Part shown: one piece after another, positions 12,677 through 25,846 of the stretch
Numbering within the stretch: position 1 is the first letter of the stretch
Layout of the letters: each line of letters begins with the position of its first letter
Source: Acanthornis magna
Taxonomy: Eukaryota > Chordata > Aves > Passeriformes > Acanthizidae
Assembly: GCA_036785705.1 (NCBI GenBank)
Contig: JAWUZG010000001.1
Location: forward strand, 5,952,001-6,016,000
Direction of reading: 5' to 3'
DNA: 64,000 nucleotides
Program-made: the position numbers and the translations under genes
Notes under the pieces: model-generated
Databases searched by the model: none
What the model was told of the DNA's origin: nothing
What the model saw: the letters and a program-made list of their open reading frames with translations, nothing else

Positions 12677-15602
12677 AGTTGATATGATTATGTATATATA
12701 ACATTGTGTTTTATTGGCACACTAGCTGACTGAATAACAAGATGTGAAATGCCTAGTCAAATAGCACTGTCTTGTCACCACTCAGTGTCATGATATGACA
12801 CATTATTTCAGTCGTATTTCAGCTGTTTGAAAGCGAGTCTCTGGAGCCTTGAAGCGACAGATCATCGGGAATCACAACAATTTTTTCGTTCGTTTCCAGG
12901 ACTGAACTGTAGCTCTTTCTGGCTAAGTCTTGCCATCTATCATACTATCTGCTACAGGAGAACATATGTTTTAAGGAGCCAGAAGCATTATCTCCTACCA
13001 TGCAAGGCATTTACTAGGTGAAACAATTCATGTCATACTATGTGCCAGCAGTCAGTTGTTGTCTTTATGAGTTTGTGGAATTTCAAGATCTAAACAATCT
13101 CATTTTCAGTGGTTTTACTATGGATTATAAAGAAGCATCAATGAGATATAAACTTAGAGTTTAATAACCCATAAAACATGCTACAGCAAGGTTTTTAGCC
13201 ACAAGGATCTGTAAAAAAGGTTTGAAGTACATTGTAATGTCCTTTTGGGTTGCCAGTGCAACTAATGAAAGGGTTTAGGCAATAAATTGGACTAATTGTT
13301 GAGTTACAGAGGCCTTTCTTTGAATTTTTTTATTTTCTATTTGCATTTCTAGAGACTTTTCTCTCACCTGGCAATCTTGCTTTGTCATGAATTCCTGTCC
13401 TTGATTCTGTAATAGCCCTCATAAAACTTTGTGACATTGAGAATTGTTTAATACAGAGGGTTTTTTGCTGTCTATGGCTCAGGCATTTGCTGACTCACTG
13501 CAGTACCATTCTTTGTATTCAATTAACTGCAAAACCCAAGAAGCAGCAAAATTATTAACTGATCAGAATTTTTCTGGAAACAAACAATGTGCATTCTTTC
13601 TAGCTGGCAACTCTTGTCTGCACTGTGCAAAAGGGGGCCACACTCACACAGTCCAAAGACCCCTAAATGTGAGCAGAGCTTTGTTGCCTTGTTCTTTGCT
13701 ATCTCCAGGCAGACTCATCAGAATTTGGGTGCAAATGCCACAGACAAGTGATTAGTGTGGTCAAGTCATCACAAGTCATATTGCTTCCTAGGGTTTTATA
13801 ATGAGGGATGGTATGTAGAAAAGAGTTTATTCCTCTGTTGCCTGTATGTTATGTTGGTTTGTAGACAGAGGTAATTTGACTTCAGTACCCAAAAAGCTGT
13901 TTGGGCAAGTTGCCCTGTTTGTGACAGGTTAGACTTCCTACAGCAATGTTTATCAGAACTCCTTGGGGCTTCAGACTAACCATGATACATTTATTTGGCA
14001 CTTAACAGTGATGTATTTATTGTCATTATTAGTCACCCATGTATTTGGAAACTCACAGTACATGTCTCTTCATTGCTTTTTAACTGAAATGCAAAAGCAC
14101 TGTGGGATTTCCCTTTCAGGCCTCTTATTTCAAATATTTTGTTCTACAAACACAAAGAGAAGGGTAGGTCCTCTCTGACTTATGCTGACCCGAGTCTCTA
14201 CTTGTTCTTGCCTTCTACCCACCAGTATCAGTAGAGCTACAGTGATATAAACCAGAAGAATACAGTCAAAAATCAGATCCTTCCTACACCAAATCGCTTT
14301 CCACATCTGTTTCCTATTTGTCTTATAATGACACGTGGGATTATTTTGGGAATATATTCTTCTTTAACTGTCATGCCACTGACTGTATAGCCTTATCAGA
14401 TATCCATTGGTGTGCAGGTTGAGCAATTATCATCTACTAAGAAGAAATGCCAAGAAAACATAGATTGATAATAACATTTTTCAATAGTAGTTTGTAGCAT
14501 TAGTGCCATTTTCTATTATTGCAGTTGAGGTTTAGCATTCTCCTCAATTTACTACTTTTATTTATTGTGCAAGATCTAGATATGGACCCTACAGTAGAAT
14601 TCCAGAAATGTTTCTATGTTTGATTATTTACTCATCTCTGGTTAGAAGGAGCAAAGTCAGAAAACTGGAGAGAAGTGAGGAATGTGTCTGGGCTATTAAG
14701 AACTGGAACAAAAGACAACAGGAAAGAAAGAAAGAAATGTAATACTGTGTAAGATATTACAGATACAGGATTACTTTATAAACATAATCAGGCAGGCTAC
14801 ATGTACAAGAACATGCCATAGGAGATTGAGCTTGAATTCTGGGATCAAACTTCATGAAGCTGTGTCCAACCTTTTTATCTTACAGTGCAGTAAGCCATAG
14901 ATGATTATCCTACTAACAGTTATTTTCTCTTCATCTTTTTCTTCAGTGAATGGAGGGAAATGTGAAATCCGTCTCATGTTCCTTGGAAAAGGTGTAATAA
15001 ATACACAGAGATATGTGCCTGAGTGATGTAATTGAACAAGACTGTAATAAAATCTGTGGCCTGTGACTTACAGAATCATGGACACTGTAGGTTTAAAATT
15101 ACACCATTTAGAACTCTGTTTGGTCACTTGCCTGGCCTGTGCCTGGGTTCAGTATGGATGAGCAATATAGGGAAGGCAGGGTGCAAAGGAGGATGCTGCT
15201 TCCGAGGTCGAGGTTGCTCTCTTCTCTTTTGGGCTCTTTGACTTAATTAGATGTCAGTGCAAATTAAACACAGTGCAGGTGGGAAATGGAAATTCCAAGT
15301 TTTGGAGACATCTCCACAAGCCTTCTCTGTGAATGTAGAAATCTTCAGTGTAAAAAGCATCTATTCTTCTGGTTTTATCCTGAGTGCAAAACATAAAATA
15401 AACATACTATTCAAATTGATTGGCAGACTTGGTCCCCTGGTTAAAATTAATTAAATGTACTGAAAAGTCCATTGCTTTGGATTTATTGATCTTCATTTGA
15501 CTTGGTGATGACTGAGGCCTTTTTTAATCTTGGTTTATATCCCCATATTGCTTTTCCTTCAGCTTGTATATTTTTAAAAGTTTCATTGCAACGTACTGGT
15601 TA

Positions 15603-15621
15603 ATCATCATCATCATCATCG
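15603..15621. repeat. Short CAT trinucleotide repeat
   Basis: About six perfect CAT units ending in CATCG. Too short to matter unless polymorphic. Confidence 0.8.
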
Positions 15622-16111
15622 TCTCTCCTGATGCAGTTGAAATTGAATTTGAGTATGTATAAAATAGTAAGTCACTAATACTCAGGGTGGGAAAAGAAGA
15701 ATGATGCATTTAGCATCATGTTATGTACTAATCTACAGTTGTGGGACATTACAGAAAATTATAGTCAGTGGAAAATATGTTTTATCCTTTTTTCAGATAA
15801 AAATTTCAAATTCCTGCTTCTTCAGTTACTATTACTCAGATGTATTCTCAGTGAAAGCAAAAAGAATTCAATAAACCCATGAAAATCAGTATGAAAATAA
15901 ATTATATGTGAAGTAGAACAGAAGAGATACAAGCTGTTGATGTGTATTTTTGCCTTTAACTAGCCTTCAGCACATACTGATTAGGAGGTGGGCACTTTCA
16001 CCAGGTCCTCACCCAGTGTAAATTGACTTCCATGAAGCCACAAACCCCAGTATGACTCACATTCTGTTTAGTTGAACTTACTTTTTAGAGTTCTTTCATC
16101 AAATAATGTTG

Positions 16112-16157
16112 CTTTTTCTTTCTCTTTTTTTTTTTTTTTTTTCTTTAAATCTCACAG
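16112..16157 (+). promoter_or_regulatory. 3' splice site of the first visible exon: very long polypyrimidine tract
   Basis: Positions 16112-16146 contain no purine and include 18 T in a row (16125-16142). AAATCTCACAG then leads into the exon at 16158. No AG occurs between 16090 and the acceptor AG at 16156-16157. This gives a long AG-exclusion zone, consistent with a branch point well upstream. It is a strong acceptor by sequence alone. Confidence 0.85.
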
Positions 16158-16251
16158 GACAACATTTTTAGAATGGAAGAGTCACATTTTGAAAATGGGC
16201 GGGGGAAAAGCCCTTACGATCCCAAACTGCTGACTGCTTCACTTTTAGTAG
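16158..16251 (+). CDS. SEMA3A: SEMA3A sema-domain exon (about residues 152-183), probably coding exon 5
   Basis: The exon is 94 nt, begins on a codon boundary (GAC AAC ATT) and ends one base into a codon before GTAGGT. It encodes DNIFRMEESHFENGRGKSP followed by YDPKLLTASLLV. This matches human SEMA3A closely; from memory the human protein has K-LENS where this has R-MEES. The split codon G|AT is completed by the next exon as Asp. In the seven-bladed sema propeller this is an early blade segment carrying the conserved GKSPYDP turn. A ~70-residue stretch reported to set collapsin specificity falls roughly in this exon and the next two, which is family knowledge and not shown by the sequence. 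Confidence 0.96.
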
Positions 16252-16858
16252 GTAGGTGCCACTTAACAAGTTCAATGAGATGTGCATTCACTGTAAATAA
16301 TTCACCAGTTTTCTGCCTTTTTTTTTTTCCCTCCTTGCAGCACCTATGATAGGCCTTTGTTTTATTCAATTTATTTCCAGGTTAAAGTAATTCTGGTTTA
16401 CTTTTAATACAGATGACCCAGGTGTCTTGAGGTATAAACCAAGATTCAGGTATCACAAGAGCTGCTTTTTACCCCTGGAAGACCTTGATTCTACAAAGTG
16501 TTTTTCCTCCCCACATCTCAGTGGAGGCATTTTAATCACACAGTTTGCAGGCTGGCCACTCTGCTTGTCACACAAACACAGTTGAGAGCTAAGTGAGAGC
16601 AGGAATAAATAATTTCTTACATCAGTTTTTCTGCCAGGGAATGTCTGTCACCCAACTTTACCTTGCAGGTGAGCTGGAGATCTATAAATAACAACAGGTC
16701 TAGGCCCTAAGGTCATATTTCAGCTGACCAAATCTCTCTGAGAGTAAATACAATTAAATTCCTGGCCAGAACAAAAAGATGCAAATAAATTGGGTGTTTC
16801 TGAATGGGTAATACTTCATTTAATGGAATTTGTAAATACAGAGCAACTGGACTGTGTA

Positions 16859-16926
16859 AATCTAATTGAATTAATGCAATTGATTGAATTTATCTAATTG
16901 ATTTAACTTATCTAATTGAATTGAAT
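16859..16926. repeat. Degenerate tandem of TCTAATTGAATT-like units
   Basis: TCTAATTGAATT, TGATTGAATT, TATCTAATTGATTTAACT and TATCTAATTGAATTGAAT follow each other. The period is irregular, about 10-18 bp, built on the core TAATTGA. The units contain homeodomain-like TAATTG motifs, but simple decay of an AT-rich tandem explains them equally well. Confidence 0.6.
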
Positions 16927-19900
16927 ATGTTCATTGTTATTACTACACCTTCACAAAAAATGCAGAAAGATGTTTTGCGAGAACAAATTAGGAGGAAAAA
17001 GATTCTTCTTTCCCTAACAACTCTACCTAAGTATAGCCACCTTATCGTTAACATCTTTACATGTAACTTTCTGGCAATTTATTACAGCTTCAAATCCAAC
17101 AGTAGTTTCAGAAGATTGGAGATTCTCTTATCTCAGAAGTCTTCAGGAAATGACACATAACGAGATACAGTGATTTCTCCAGGCCTTTGTCTCTATTGAT
17201 AGCCTAGGGCCTTGCCTACTGTCTACCCTTATTATATTTACATTGCATTTAAAAATTAAGCTATTCAAAATACACAGCAACAAAAATTTAGTCCTAAGTG
17301 TGCCTCATTTCCTGATCTTAGAAGCCCATAATGATCCCAGGTGATGAGCTAACCTGGGGACACACACTTTTTAACAGGAAAAACAGGAAAGACAGCCACA
17401 TCTTGCTCCAACTTGTACCCTGTACAAACAGAAAGGAAAAAAAAGTGTGTGTAAAAGGCCAGTGTATAAATTAGTGCCTGGAGCAACTTGAATTTGTGGC
17501 AGAGCTACTCTCAAGCGAGTAGCTTTACTATTTACTTTAATATACAATAAAGAAGAGAATGATGACAAGCCAGTCACAGCCATTACATGGTACACCCGGT
17601 ATGCAACTGCACAAAGTCAACAGCGTCTAGCTTTTCACATTCCTTCTTTTTTTTTCACTCAGTCCGGCACAAATATGATTATCTTATTTCCCTTGGCTTA
17701 GATTTTGTGTCTTTAAAACATCTTTGCTTTCTTGAGCCCACTTCCTGTCACTATAATTTTCACTCCACGTATGTTTCCTTTAAATAAAGAGTAGACTGAG
17801 CATGATTTTTTGTTCTGAATCAGGACTCAGTTAGAGCCACTGGGTGCATTAACACGATAGAAAATGGTGCAAATTGAGCATTCAAAGCCAGTGACTAATT
17901 TCTACTTCAGTCACTTATACAAAATTCTGGGTGAAGCTAAAATTAGCATTTCTGCATCCTGAACATGAGCATGCTTTCTTCTCTGCCTCCTTATAGTTGC
18001 CTCACAGCCGCACTGCGTTACTGATTATGGTGTTGCATTTACTTTGACCCTTTCCTGCAGAGTATGCATTTCAGAGGGTGTATGCCAAATTCACCACTGG
18101 TTCTTTGCCAGAAAAGAACTCCTCTTTGCCAAAAACCCCTCGCATTTTATGGTAAAATGATGACCCAAGGCAAAATAATTTCTACCCTGCAAAATAGTGG
18201 CGGCACAGGGGGTGAAGTGGCCAAGTAATGACTGCATGGAGAGGTTTGGTCCCGCTGCTCTCCAAAGTAGGGAGCCACGGGAGAGAAGCAGTGAGAGTGG
18301 ACTTGAAGGCCAGAGGAGCGTCTTGACCACAAAGTATCACACCAAGAAAGACATGGATGCTCTGCTTCTTCCCTTCTCCTGAGCTGGGCTGGAACCCAGC
18401 TACTCCTGCCCCCTCACGTGCCAGAACATTTGTCCTCATGACCCTGATTTATCTAAGATTTAAGGGAGCAACTATGTAAAAGAATTACCCAACGCACATT
18501 AAAATGTGATGTTATAATTAGTAATGCAAAGTAACTATCAGGAAGGTAAAAAAAGGCTGAGGAGAGTAATTTAGATGGTTAAACACAGGAGGGAAAAATG
18601 ATCCTTCTTCTTCATCAGAAATACTGAACAGATATTTTGCAAAATGTGGAAGAAGAATATGTTTTTGACACCATAAATAAAAAACAAATTTTAGGTAAGG
18701 GAAATGTAGGAATTTGGGCGAAACAAGGTTAATTTGCAAAAAGTATCTTCAGATCTTTAATAGCCATTAGTACCCAGAAGGCCTATTCTATATTTCAGCT
18801 GAAACAAACTCTTACCAGTGTAAAGAGGATCTTCAGTTTTCCCTCTCTCATAAAAAAAAAATAGCATTTGAAAAAAGAACCCCACACTAAAGCAAAACCA
18901 AAATAAACAGTTCATCATTTTTAAATTGTTCCAATATTTTTCCAGTATGCATTCCTTGTTCCATCCACCTGCAAACATTTTTCATTATTTTTATAACAGT
19001 TGTTCATTAAAGGTAGTTATTGCTGCCCTACTCTAAAGTAAATGCCAGCTGGGAACATGATATAACTAGTTCCTAGTAATGTAAGACACTGTGCAGCCAT
19101 TCCCATCTATGTGCTGCTAACTAAACAGTCTCTGTTTGAGTGGGCTAATGCATGAAATGAAGAGACTGAGAAATCCCTCGGCACCACTCGTGAGTATTCC
19201 AATGCAGGAGGCAAATGAGAAGCACCATGGTTTCCAAGGAATAAAGTCACAGGAGAAAATATCACTGAGTGTATTAGACTAAAGCAGTTGTATTAAGATA
19301 GTGGATAGATGGAAAAAAACCTTCAGAGAAGGTGACATGCATTGTCCCATTATCAGTTTGTTTTAGGAAATGACCATTTGGGATTTTCAAAAGCTTTGAT
19401 TATCCAGAATCCTCAAAGCTGTTTATGTTCCTGTGTCTCACTGATTTCTTTTTCCTTTTGCATTTCACAATTTCTTTTAAAATTAATAATTTAACTTTTC
19501 TCTTTTAAAAATCAGTGAAAAATTATTTTATGCATATATGCACCCAAATATGTATTAATATGATCTGAAAGACAGTGGCTTTTCACCAATTAAGAACTTT
19601 AGTATTCTATTTCTTAGAAATTAGCTACTGAATACATATGAGGTTCAAAATTTTAAAACTACTTTCTGGGAAGTTTTAGTTATTGACGAGAAAAGAAGTG
19701 AAGTCAAACCACCCAGTCTGAAAATCTTAACTTCAGTGAACAGACCTTTTAACCAAGGATAGAGTTCATTTGTGAGCCCTTTTACCAGTGAGAGCAATTG
19801 TGACATTCAAGGCTTGGTTTTGCCTATATTCCTCATTCCTCCAATTTCTCTGTTACTTCCAAAGGAAATTTTTCAGTTCTGTACTTTCCACAAATTATTT

Positions 19901-22102
19901 TCTTTAAGAATGGAATCTTATTTAAATACTGAATAGAAACAATTTATCAAAGAGATGCCTATTGATTAGTATTTAACATCTTTGTATCTCATGACCTTGG
20001 GGGCTTGTTCAGAGTTCTGTGCTGCTTATGTACAGTACAGGCAAAAATGGTTCCTCCCATCCAAAAATCAGCATTACTGTGGACTTTAATTCTTGCCTCT
20101 TTATTTAGTAAAGTCAATATATATATTTCTGTTTACATTTATGTTTCAGCATGCTGCTCCTTTACAATCAGTGTTTTTTGTCCAAAACCTAGAGTTTTTT
20201 TCCTATGCAAACAACTGAGGGCCATCCATTAGTTCTGGACAGTCGTTCCTTTGTGCTGCTGGGCTGGAAATACAAAGGGACAAGTTTTTTTCTTTTCTTT
20301 TTTCTTCATTCTTTCCCTTTGAGAAATGTTCATCCATTTTCAAACTATTAATTTCCACTTTCTTCTGAAAGTTAATAAACTTCTTTTAAAACTGCTGACA
20401 ATAGAAATAACACAGTGAAGACTATCCATGACATTAAAGAATCATTTTCCAGACAAGCAATGAGTAAATTTCAGTCCAAAAGAAGGTATGCACAGGGAAA
20501 CAAAGATGAATGTACTTCTATCTAGACAGGAGGCAAAATCCTCATATAGCTTTTGCGTAGTACTAACTCAAAGGATGTGCACATCTGGGACATGACTTGA
20601 GGCTCACCCTGAATTGTGCAAAAATTATCTAAAGCCTTACAAAAATAAATGGTATTCCTTGGTATTTCTGTCTGGAAGAAGTCAAAATCCTCTTTTTGCA
20701 TGACTACAGCAGATCAGTTCAAACTGCAGGCACTGGTCTAGGTATACTGAAACTTGGAGGGGCTGTAGTAGGGAGGACAGAAAGGTCAGGCGGTTTTCTA
20801 CAGATTCTTCCCGATTTGAAACATGCTGAAGACAGTTATTGGCAAAACTTTTACCCTGTCACCACTGACGAAAAAATATCAGCCACAAGAGCCTCCTCTT
20901 GGGCTGAGCTGAGTCCAGCCTGGAAAATATGTTCATTGCAGTGGTGTTTATAGATCAACTTAGAAACAGAGGTGTCAAAAAACCTTACAATTTTAAATAT
21001 TTCAAATATATGATTTTAATTAGTTTTCAAACTGTATTTGGTTTAGTTTTAACAATATAGTATTAAATATAGATTTTTTTCTTGACTGATTGACCTTTAG
21101 ATCTGTTGATAACTAAGAAGAAAAATAGGCCTTGTTGGTTTTTTCTTTCCCCTTTGATTTATATTGATTTATCAGAACTCACTAGGGATTGAAAGACAAG
21201 AAAATGAAGATAAGGTTAAAGAAAGGTTAAGCATAGCATCAAAGCCCCTTTCACAGGCAAAAAGGTTTTATGATCTTTAAAATCTCAGCTGCATACTCTG
21301 TACATAATAATCACTATAATTAAGTGATTGTCTCCCTTCAAAAAAAGTTGAAAATGACATAGAAGGATGATAAATCGTTAATTAATGATATGCTGTTCTG
21401 TTTCCCTTCTGATTACACCTCCTGCTGGGCATGACTGGTCTATTTGCTTCTAATCTCTGCTGTGAATTCATTCAATTCCACGCCTTTCCGCTATCATGTT
21501 TTCACCCTTCCTGACTTTCATGACTACCATATGGTACAGAGCCACTGTAGGTTCAGTTGGTGATTTCATGGTGTCAGTGTTCGGGGGAAAAGATGCCAGT
21601 GATATCCTATAGGCATGCTTGGGTCTGGTTGTCCCACCATGGAAATACCTGAAATTGCCATGAAAATTATAAACTTGTTCCTAAAAGGGTGTTTTAAAAT
21701 GAGGATATGGTAGAGTTCATCATGACCATGAAAAATGTATTACCTTCACTAAAGAAAGAGTTATTTTATCCTCAGACTTGTCTTTTTCACAGGGGCCCCA
21801 TGTAATATGGGTAGCTTGAAAGTAGTAGTTGGAAGGAACAATGCTTTTAAATTCCATATTAACAGTATATGTAGGTTATCTCATTCCACATACAGCTGTA
21901 GAACACAGTCCTAAAAATGCTTTTTTAGCATTTTTAATTCAGAGTGATTTCATGGGCAAGCTCTATATTAATGCTGGAAAGATACATGTTGTACTTTGAT
22001 CCCTGTTTTTTTTTCTGTGGGTCTCATTACAGCATTCTTATTATTACTCTCCCTACCAGTTGGCAGGTATTTAACTTGACCTGCTCCTTGGAATTTAGAC
22101 AG

Positions 22103-22117
22103 TCTCTCTCTCTCTCT
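22103..22117. repeat. Short CT dinucleotide repeat
   Basis: An uninterrupted run of TC units, about 15 bp. Confidence 0.8.
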
Positions 22118-22408
22118 GCCTCCTCTGTGGCACTTCTAGCTGGCTGAGGAGGGACATACTGGGGTGAGTTTCATCTCCAGCTGGGCTGTGTAATGTGCCA
22201 TTTATGGGCTGAAGTATCATAAGTCAATTTTTAGTTCATTTGTTCACTCTGAAATGCACTGGGGTCAAGGCAGCTGGGCATGATCTTGTTTTTTCTCTCC
22301 CTTAGCTCTTGCCCTTTGCCAGTACCATACTTACAAAGGTGGCCGAAGGAGGAAGGCATGTTCTGTCTTTCCTGTAAAATATACTGTTCTCGGAGGATCC
22401 GCTTGCTC

Positions 22409-22510
22409 AGAAAAAAAATAGTAAAAAACCCAAAACAAACAAAAAAAAGAAACCCAAACAAAACAAACAAACAAACAAAAAAATCCCTCAAACCAGCCAA
22501 AGGAAAAAAC
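22409..22510. repeat. A-rich AAAC low-complexity tract
   Basis: Nearly all A with scattered C, including repeated AAAC units (CAAACAAACAAAC). The open frames on either strand across it (rich in K/N/P or F/L/V) are artefacts of composition. It lies about 80 bp before a CR1 fragment on the opposite strand, and I see no link between them. Confidence 0.8.
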
Positions 22511-22590
22511 CACATAATTTCTATAGGAAAAACTGAAGGGACCTAAGGGCTTTCTGAACCAAGAGTGAATGAGCTGGACCCTCCAGTTCC

Positions 22591-22743
22591 CAGAGTCACA
22601 TAAGCCCAGTAGGTTGGAAGGAACCTCTGGAGGTCTCCAGTCCAAACTCCTGTTCTAAGCAGGGCAATTTCAGTTAGGTATGTTTTTTCAGGCTGCCTAT
22701 TGCTACCTGCCAGGGTAGATGTGCTGGCTGCCACTGTTCCAGC
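22591..22743 (-). repeat. CR1 LINE 3'-end fragment
   Basis: The + strand reads CAGAGTCACATAAGCCCAGT, AGGTTGGAAGGAACCTCTGG, AGGTCTCCAGTCCAAACTCC and TGTTCTAAGCAGGGCAATTT, then CAGGCTGCCT and CTGGCTGCCACTGTTCCAG. This follows the complement of the avian CR1 3' end (GGTTGGAAGGGACCTCTGGA, GTCCAACCCCCTGCTCAAGCAGGG). The copy is moderately diverged and truncated at 5', as is usual for CR1. Confidence 0.85.
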
Positions 22744-23002
22744 CTAAGCATTTCAAACATATTTTTTCAAAGTGCATCAGCAGTCAGCAGATACAGCTCA
22801 TTTGCAAGAGGTTACAATTAAGCTCTGCAGTGAGAAATTTGGTCTAATCATCTATTTTCAATGACAATACATTGCATATGGCTCGTTGTTTTGTAATTTA
22901 CTCATTATCTCTATTAGCGAAATATGAACATATGACAGCTTTCTCTGACTTACCATGACTGGAAAATTGAGGAATGTCGCTGACAATTATGTCCTCCCAC
23001 AG

Positions 23003-23122
23003 ATGGAGAACTGTACTCTGGCACCGCAGCAGACTTCATGGGCAGGGACTTTGCCATTTTCCGAACTCTGGGGCATCACCATCCCATCAGAACAGAGCAG
23101 CACGACTCCCGGTGGCTAAATG
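23003..23122 (+). CDS. SEMA3A: SEMA3A sema-domain exon (about residues 183-223), probably coding exon 6
   Basis: The exon is 120 nt between CCCACAG and GTATGT, entering and leaving at phase 1. With the split Asp codon it encodes DGELYSGTAADFMGRDFAIF, then RTLGHHHPIRTEQHDSRWLN. The GELYSGTAADFMGRD strand is one of the best conserved parts of class 3 semaphorins and is identical here to what I recall for vertebrate SEMA3A. It is in the extracellular, secreted part of the protein. The last base joins AT of the next exon to make Asp (D-P-R-F). Confidence 0.97.
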
Positions 23123-24832
23123 GTATGTAAAATGTGCATTTCTCTGGTTACACTCATCTAGCCATTAAAGACTAGCATACAGCTTCATTCCAGCAACATC
23201 TGTGACATATACACTCCTCTTTTATTTGGAGCAGAATTCTGTCTTAAACCAGTTAAACTAATCAAAAAGTTTAACTGATTTATAATGAAGCATTTTTGGT
23301 TTAATTACACTGAGATTTGTGGAGTGTGATTAAATTTAAAACACTCTCAGACACTACAAGCAGCACAGTCATGCAAGTTGGACAGAAGCTCGAGGCTTGT
23401 GGAGGCATCAGCCACACATCAAGACAAAGTAGCTCCAGAGCCTGGGGCAGGACTGTGCCTTGTACAAGCTTTACTTTTTCTGGGCTTACGGGGAGAGTGG
23501 CCACCTCCAGCAGAAAGTCAATCAGCAGAACTTCTTGAGCAAGAGTTTGGAAAAAGAGAAAAGGGTTCTGGGCATTCCAAGTGATTTGGTTTCAAAATAT
23601 CCAATAGTTTAGCAGGGCACAATAGCTCACATTATTGTATGGATATTACTAATCAAGCCTGCGGTTGTTTGTTTGCATGTCTGAGGAGAGAAGGATAGTT
23701 TCAGAGAAAATCTGATTTTGGCTTTGTGTACCAAAATACTTCACAATGTGTCTGAGTACTCTGTCCAAGTTCTACTGAAGTCAGATTTCCAATAGCTTAA
23801 ATGGAATTACACTTGGCTTTAACTATACAAGGATACGAGCATTTTGGAAATGAGAATTCATTGTCTGAAAAAGCTGACATTTGAACTAAGTAATACTAAC
23901 TGTAGTTGCTGAGTTAATTTAAATTTTAATTTTTTTAAGATTTAACTAGCTGCACTTTTGCTGTACATACTGCTTACATCTGCACTCCTGTTTTTAAATT
24001 CACAAAGTATTTTATTCTTAGACATTTTTTGCTCCTAGCCATATTATTTATGTCTCTGCTGAGGTTCAGGCTTTCTTATGTGGTTTTGCAATTTAGTGCA
24101 AACTGTTCACAAAAATTTTAATGTGTAAGGGCAGAGTATGTTTTAAAACACAATTTCTTATTAGCTAGTCAAGACCTTCTAGTATCATACTGGATACCAC
24201 ATTAGCTGTATATGCAATCCATAACATCAGTCCCTGGCTCAGAATTAAAGCCACAAGACGCTATTGCAGGTTGGATTAACAACTCTATATATAACATACA
24301 TTGGATACACGTATCATATAAGTGTGTATATGACAAGTATGGATCTGTATTTTAATATGAAAAGTTTATGGATCTGATGTATATCCAGTTAAGTTTAGTT
24401 TTGCTGTAATTCATGTGGTCTGTCTGGAGAACAGGGTCAGCTTTACCAGCTCTTAAGTTCTACAGTCTGTATTTGCTCTGTAACCCAAAAATTTTATTCA
24501 TTGGATTATTTTATTATGACAATAAACAAGATTTCTGGACTTCAGGAAACAGTAAAGTACAAAGGTTATAGATATACCCATCTATCTTGATATCTGGTTA
24601 TAATATGTTAAAGAAAACCAACACCCACTTTTGTTATGATGGTCATGATGACATAAAGCCCAATCATGCAAGCAAAATCTGCTTTTGTGCAGATTTGCAC
24701 AATGACAGCTGAGTCAGGAGGATTTATGCAGTGGGAAAGCAGATCCATTGTCCACAGCCCCTGTACTTCATCGCTGAAAATGTGTCATTCCTTTGTGGAT
24801 TCGGTTATCAGTCTTTCAGCACTAAATGTGAG

Positions 24833-25010
24833 AACTGCTTTTCCCAAATTAGCACTAAGGTTACATCTGACAGGGTGCAGAAACCACAAATGCTTTGTGC
24901 TCAAGGTGGGGAGGAGAAGACAGTCGCATGTAAAGAGCTGATGAACCTCGTGCTCTCTTGAATTTAAGTATTGTCCAAAATGAGCATAAAAGTCGGAAGA
25001 CAGAGTCTTT
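24833..25010. repeat. Imperfect direct repeat, left copy
   Basis: This segment aligns to 25847-26024 with an offset of 1014-1015 bp. The best part is 74 bp starting CTGACAGGGTGCAGAAA at 24867. By eye it has 62 identities to the right copy starting at 25881, including GGAGAAGACAGT and AAGAGCT. Weaker similarity continues to CAGAG at 25001. It is either an old local duplication or two insertions of one dispersed repeat I do not recognise. A + strand frame is open through the core (SDRVQK...GEEKTVACKEL) but stops just after it, at 24959-24961. Confidence 0.75.
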
Positions 25011-25846
25011 TGTATCATAGGGTGAAGGTGATTTCCAACTCTTAAGTAAAGTTCTTGCATTATATTCCTATATGGAAAGTTTCAAACTTAATTTAAAACA
25101 AGATAAGAATCAAACTGAAACCTTTAGAAATTATTCTCATAACTGTCCATAATTTAATAGAGAATGATCCTTAAGTACATTTTTGAAATCTCTCTCTCCA
25201 CTGCAACTTAATACATTTACCTTCCTAATATGGAAAGATTGGCCTAAAATCTGCACTACAACATTCCTATTAAAGGCTCTGAGGCTTTACTGTTAATTTC
25301 CCAGTGATAAGATCCTGGCAGCCTTTCCACACAGCACTCCCAATTTTGGCATCTAACAGGGAAATCCAAAAATGATAATTGTTTCGGTTTGAAACTCTGC
25401 AGGCATGCCAGTCCTCTGATTATTCTTTTTAATTTGTCATTTGTCTTTTTAAAATATAATTATAAAAGAAACTCTGTGTTTGCACATATTTAAAGTGGCT
25501 ATATTTTAATGAAACAAGCTCTCACAGAAGGATGATACATACACTGCTTTTTTAAAGTTCTATGTAAACTATTTTTGAACATTAAGTTTACCAACCTTTG
25601 TAAGTTTTTTAGTAAGTACATGGATTGCTAGGCAGTGGTAGATTTGCTTTCCTAGTTGCTTTTTGCAATGTTTAGCCTTGGGTGAAAAATCAGTATTCTA
25701 ATATACAGGTACTGAAAGCTGCGGAACAGCAGTTCTGATCAAACTTAGAGACAAATTCTCATACCTGTAGGGTCTGATAGTTAGTTGGTGAGGCATCCAA
25801 TCCTAAGACCTTTCTAATGTTTACTTCAGTCAGAGCAAGAGCTTTA

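Larger units (their letters stand above)
1..16157 (+). other. Upstream intron (3' part), no gene seen
   Basis: This is the last 16.2 kb of the intron before the first visible SEMA3A exon. The exon expected just upstream encodes the ECANFIKVLK...YACGTGAFHP stretch of the sema domain. I looked for it on the + strand and did not find it, so it should lie left of the window. The intron holds two CR1 fragments (336-457 and 4787-5100), a GATA/GATG microsatellite (10207-10323), a TA-rich stretch (12639-12676), a degenerate TACTA-like stretch (7340-7387) and a T-rich tract (11204-11245). Short open frames here look like chance. Confidence 0.8.
16252..23002 (+). other. Intron, 6751 bp
   Basis: Canonical GTAGGT...CCCACAG. 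It contains an ATTGAATT-rich degenerate tandem (16859-16926), a CT microsatellite (22103-22117), an A-rich AAAC tract (22409-22510) and a CR1 fragment (22591-22743). A more GC-rich stretch at 18180-18440 has several overlapping open frames on both strands but no recognisable product. No other gene seen. Confidence 0.85.

Noticed and set aside
1..16157. Search for the preceding SEMA3A exon (ECANFIKVLK...YACGTGAFHP)
   Set aside because: No stretch on the + strand encodes it; the exon is inferred to lie left of the window.
22409..22510. A-rich tract as a possible poly(A) tail of a retroposed gene copy
   Set aside because: It is an AAAC simple repeat. The sequence before it shows no coding similarity and no target-site duplication could be seen.
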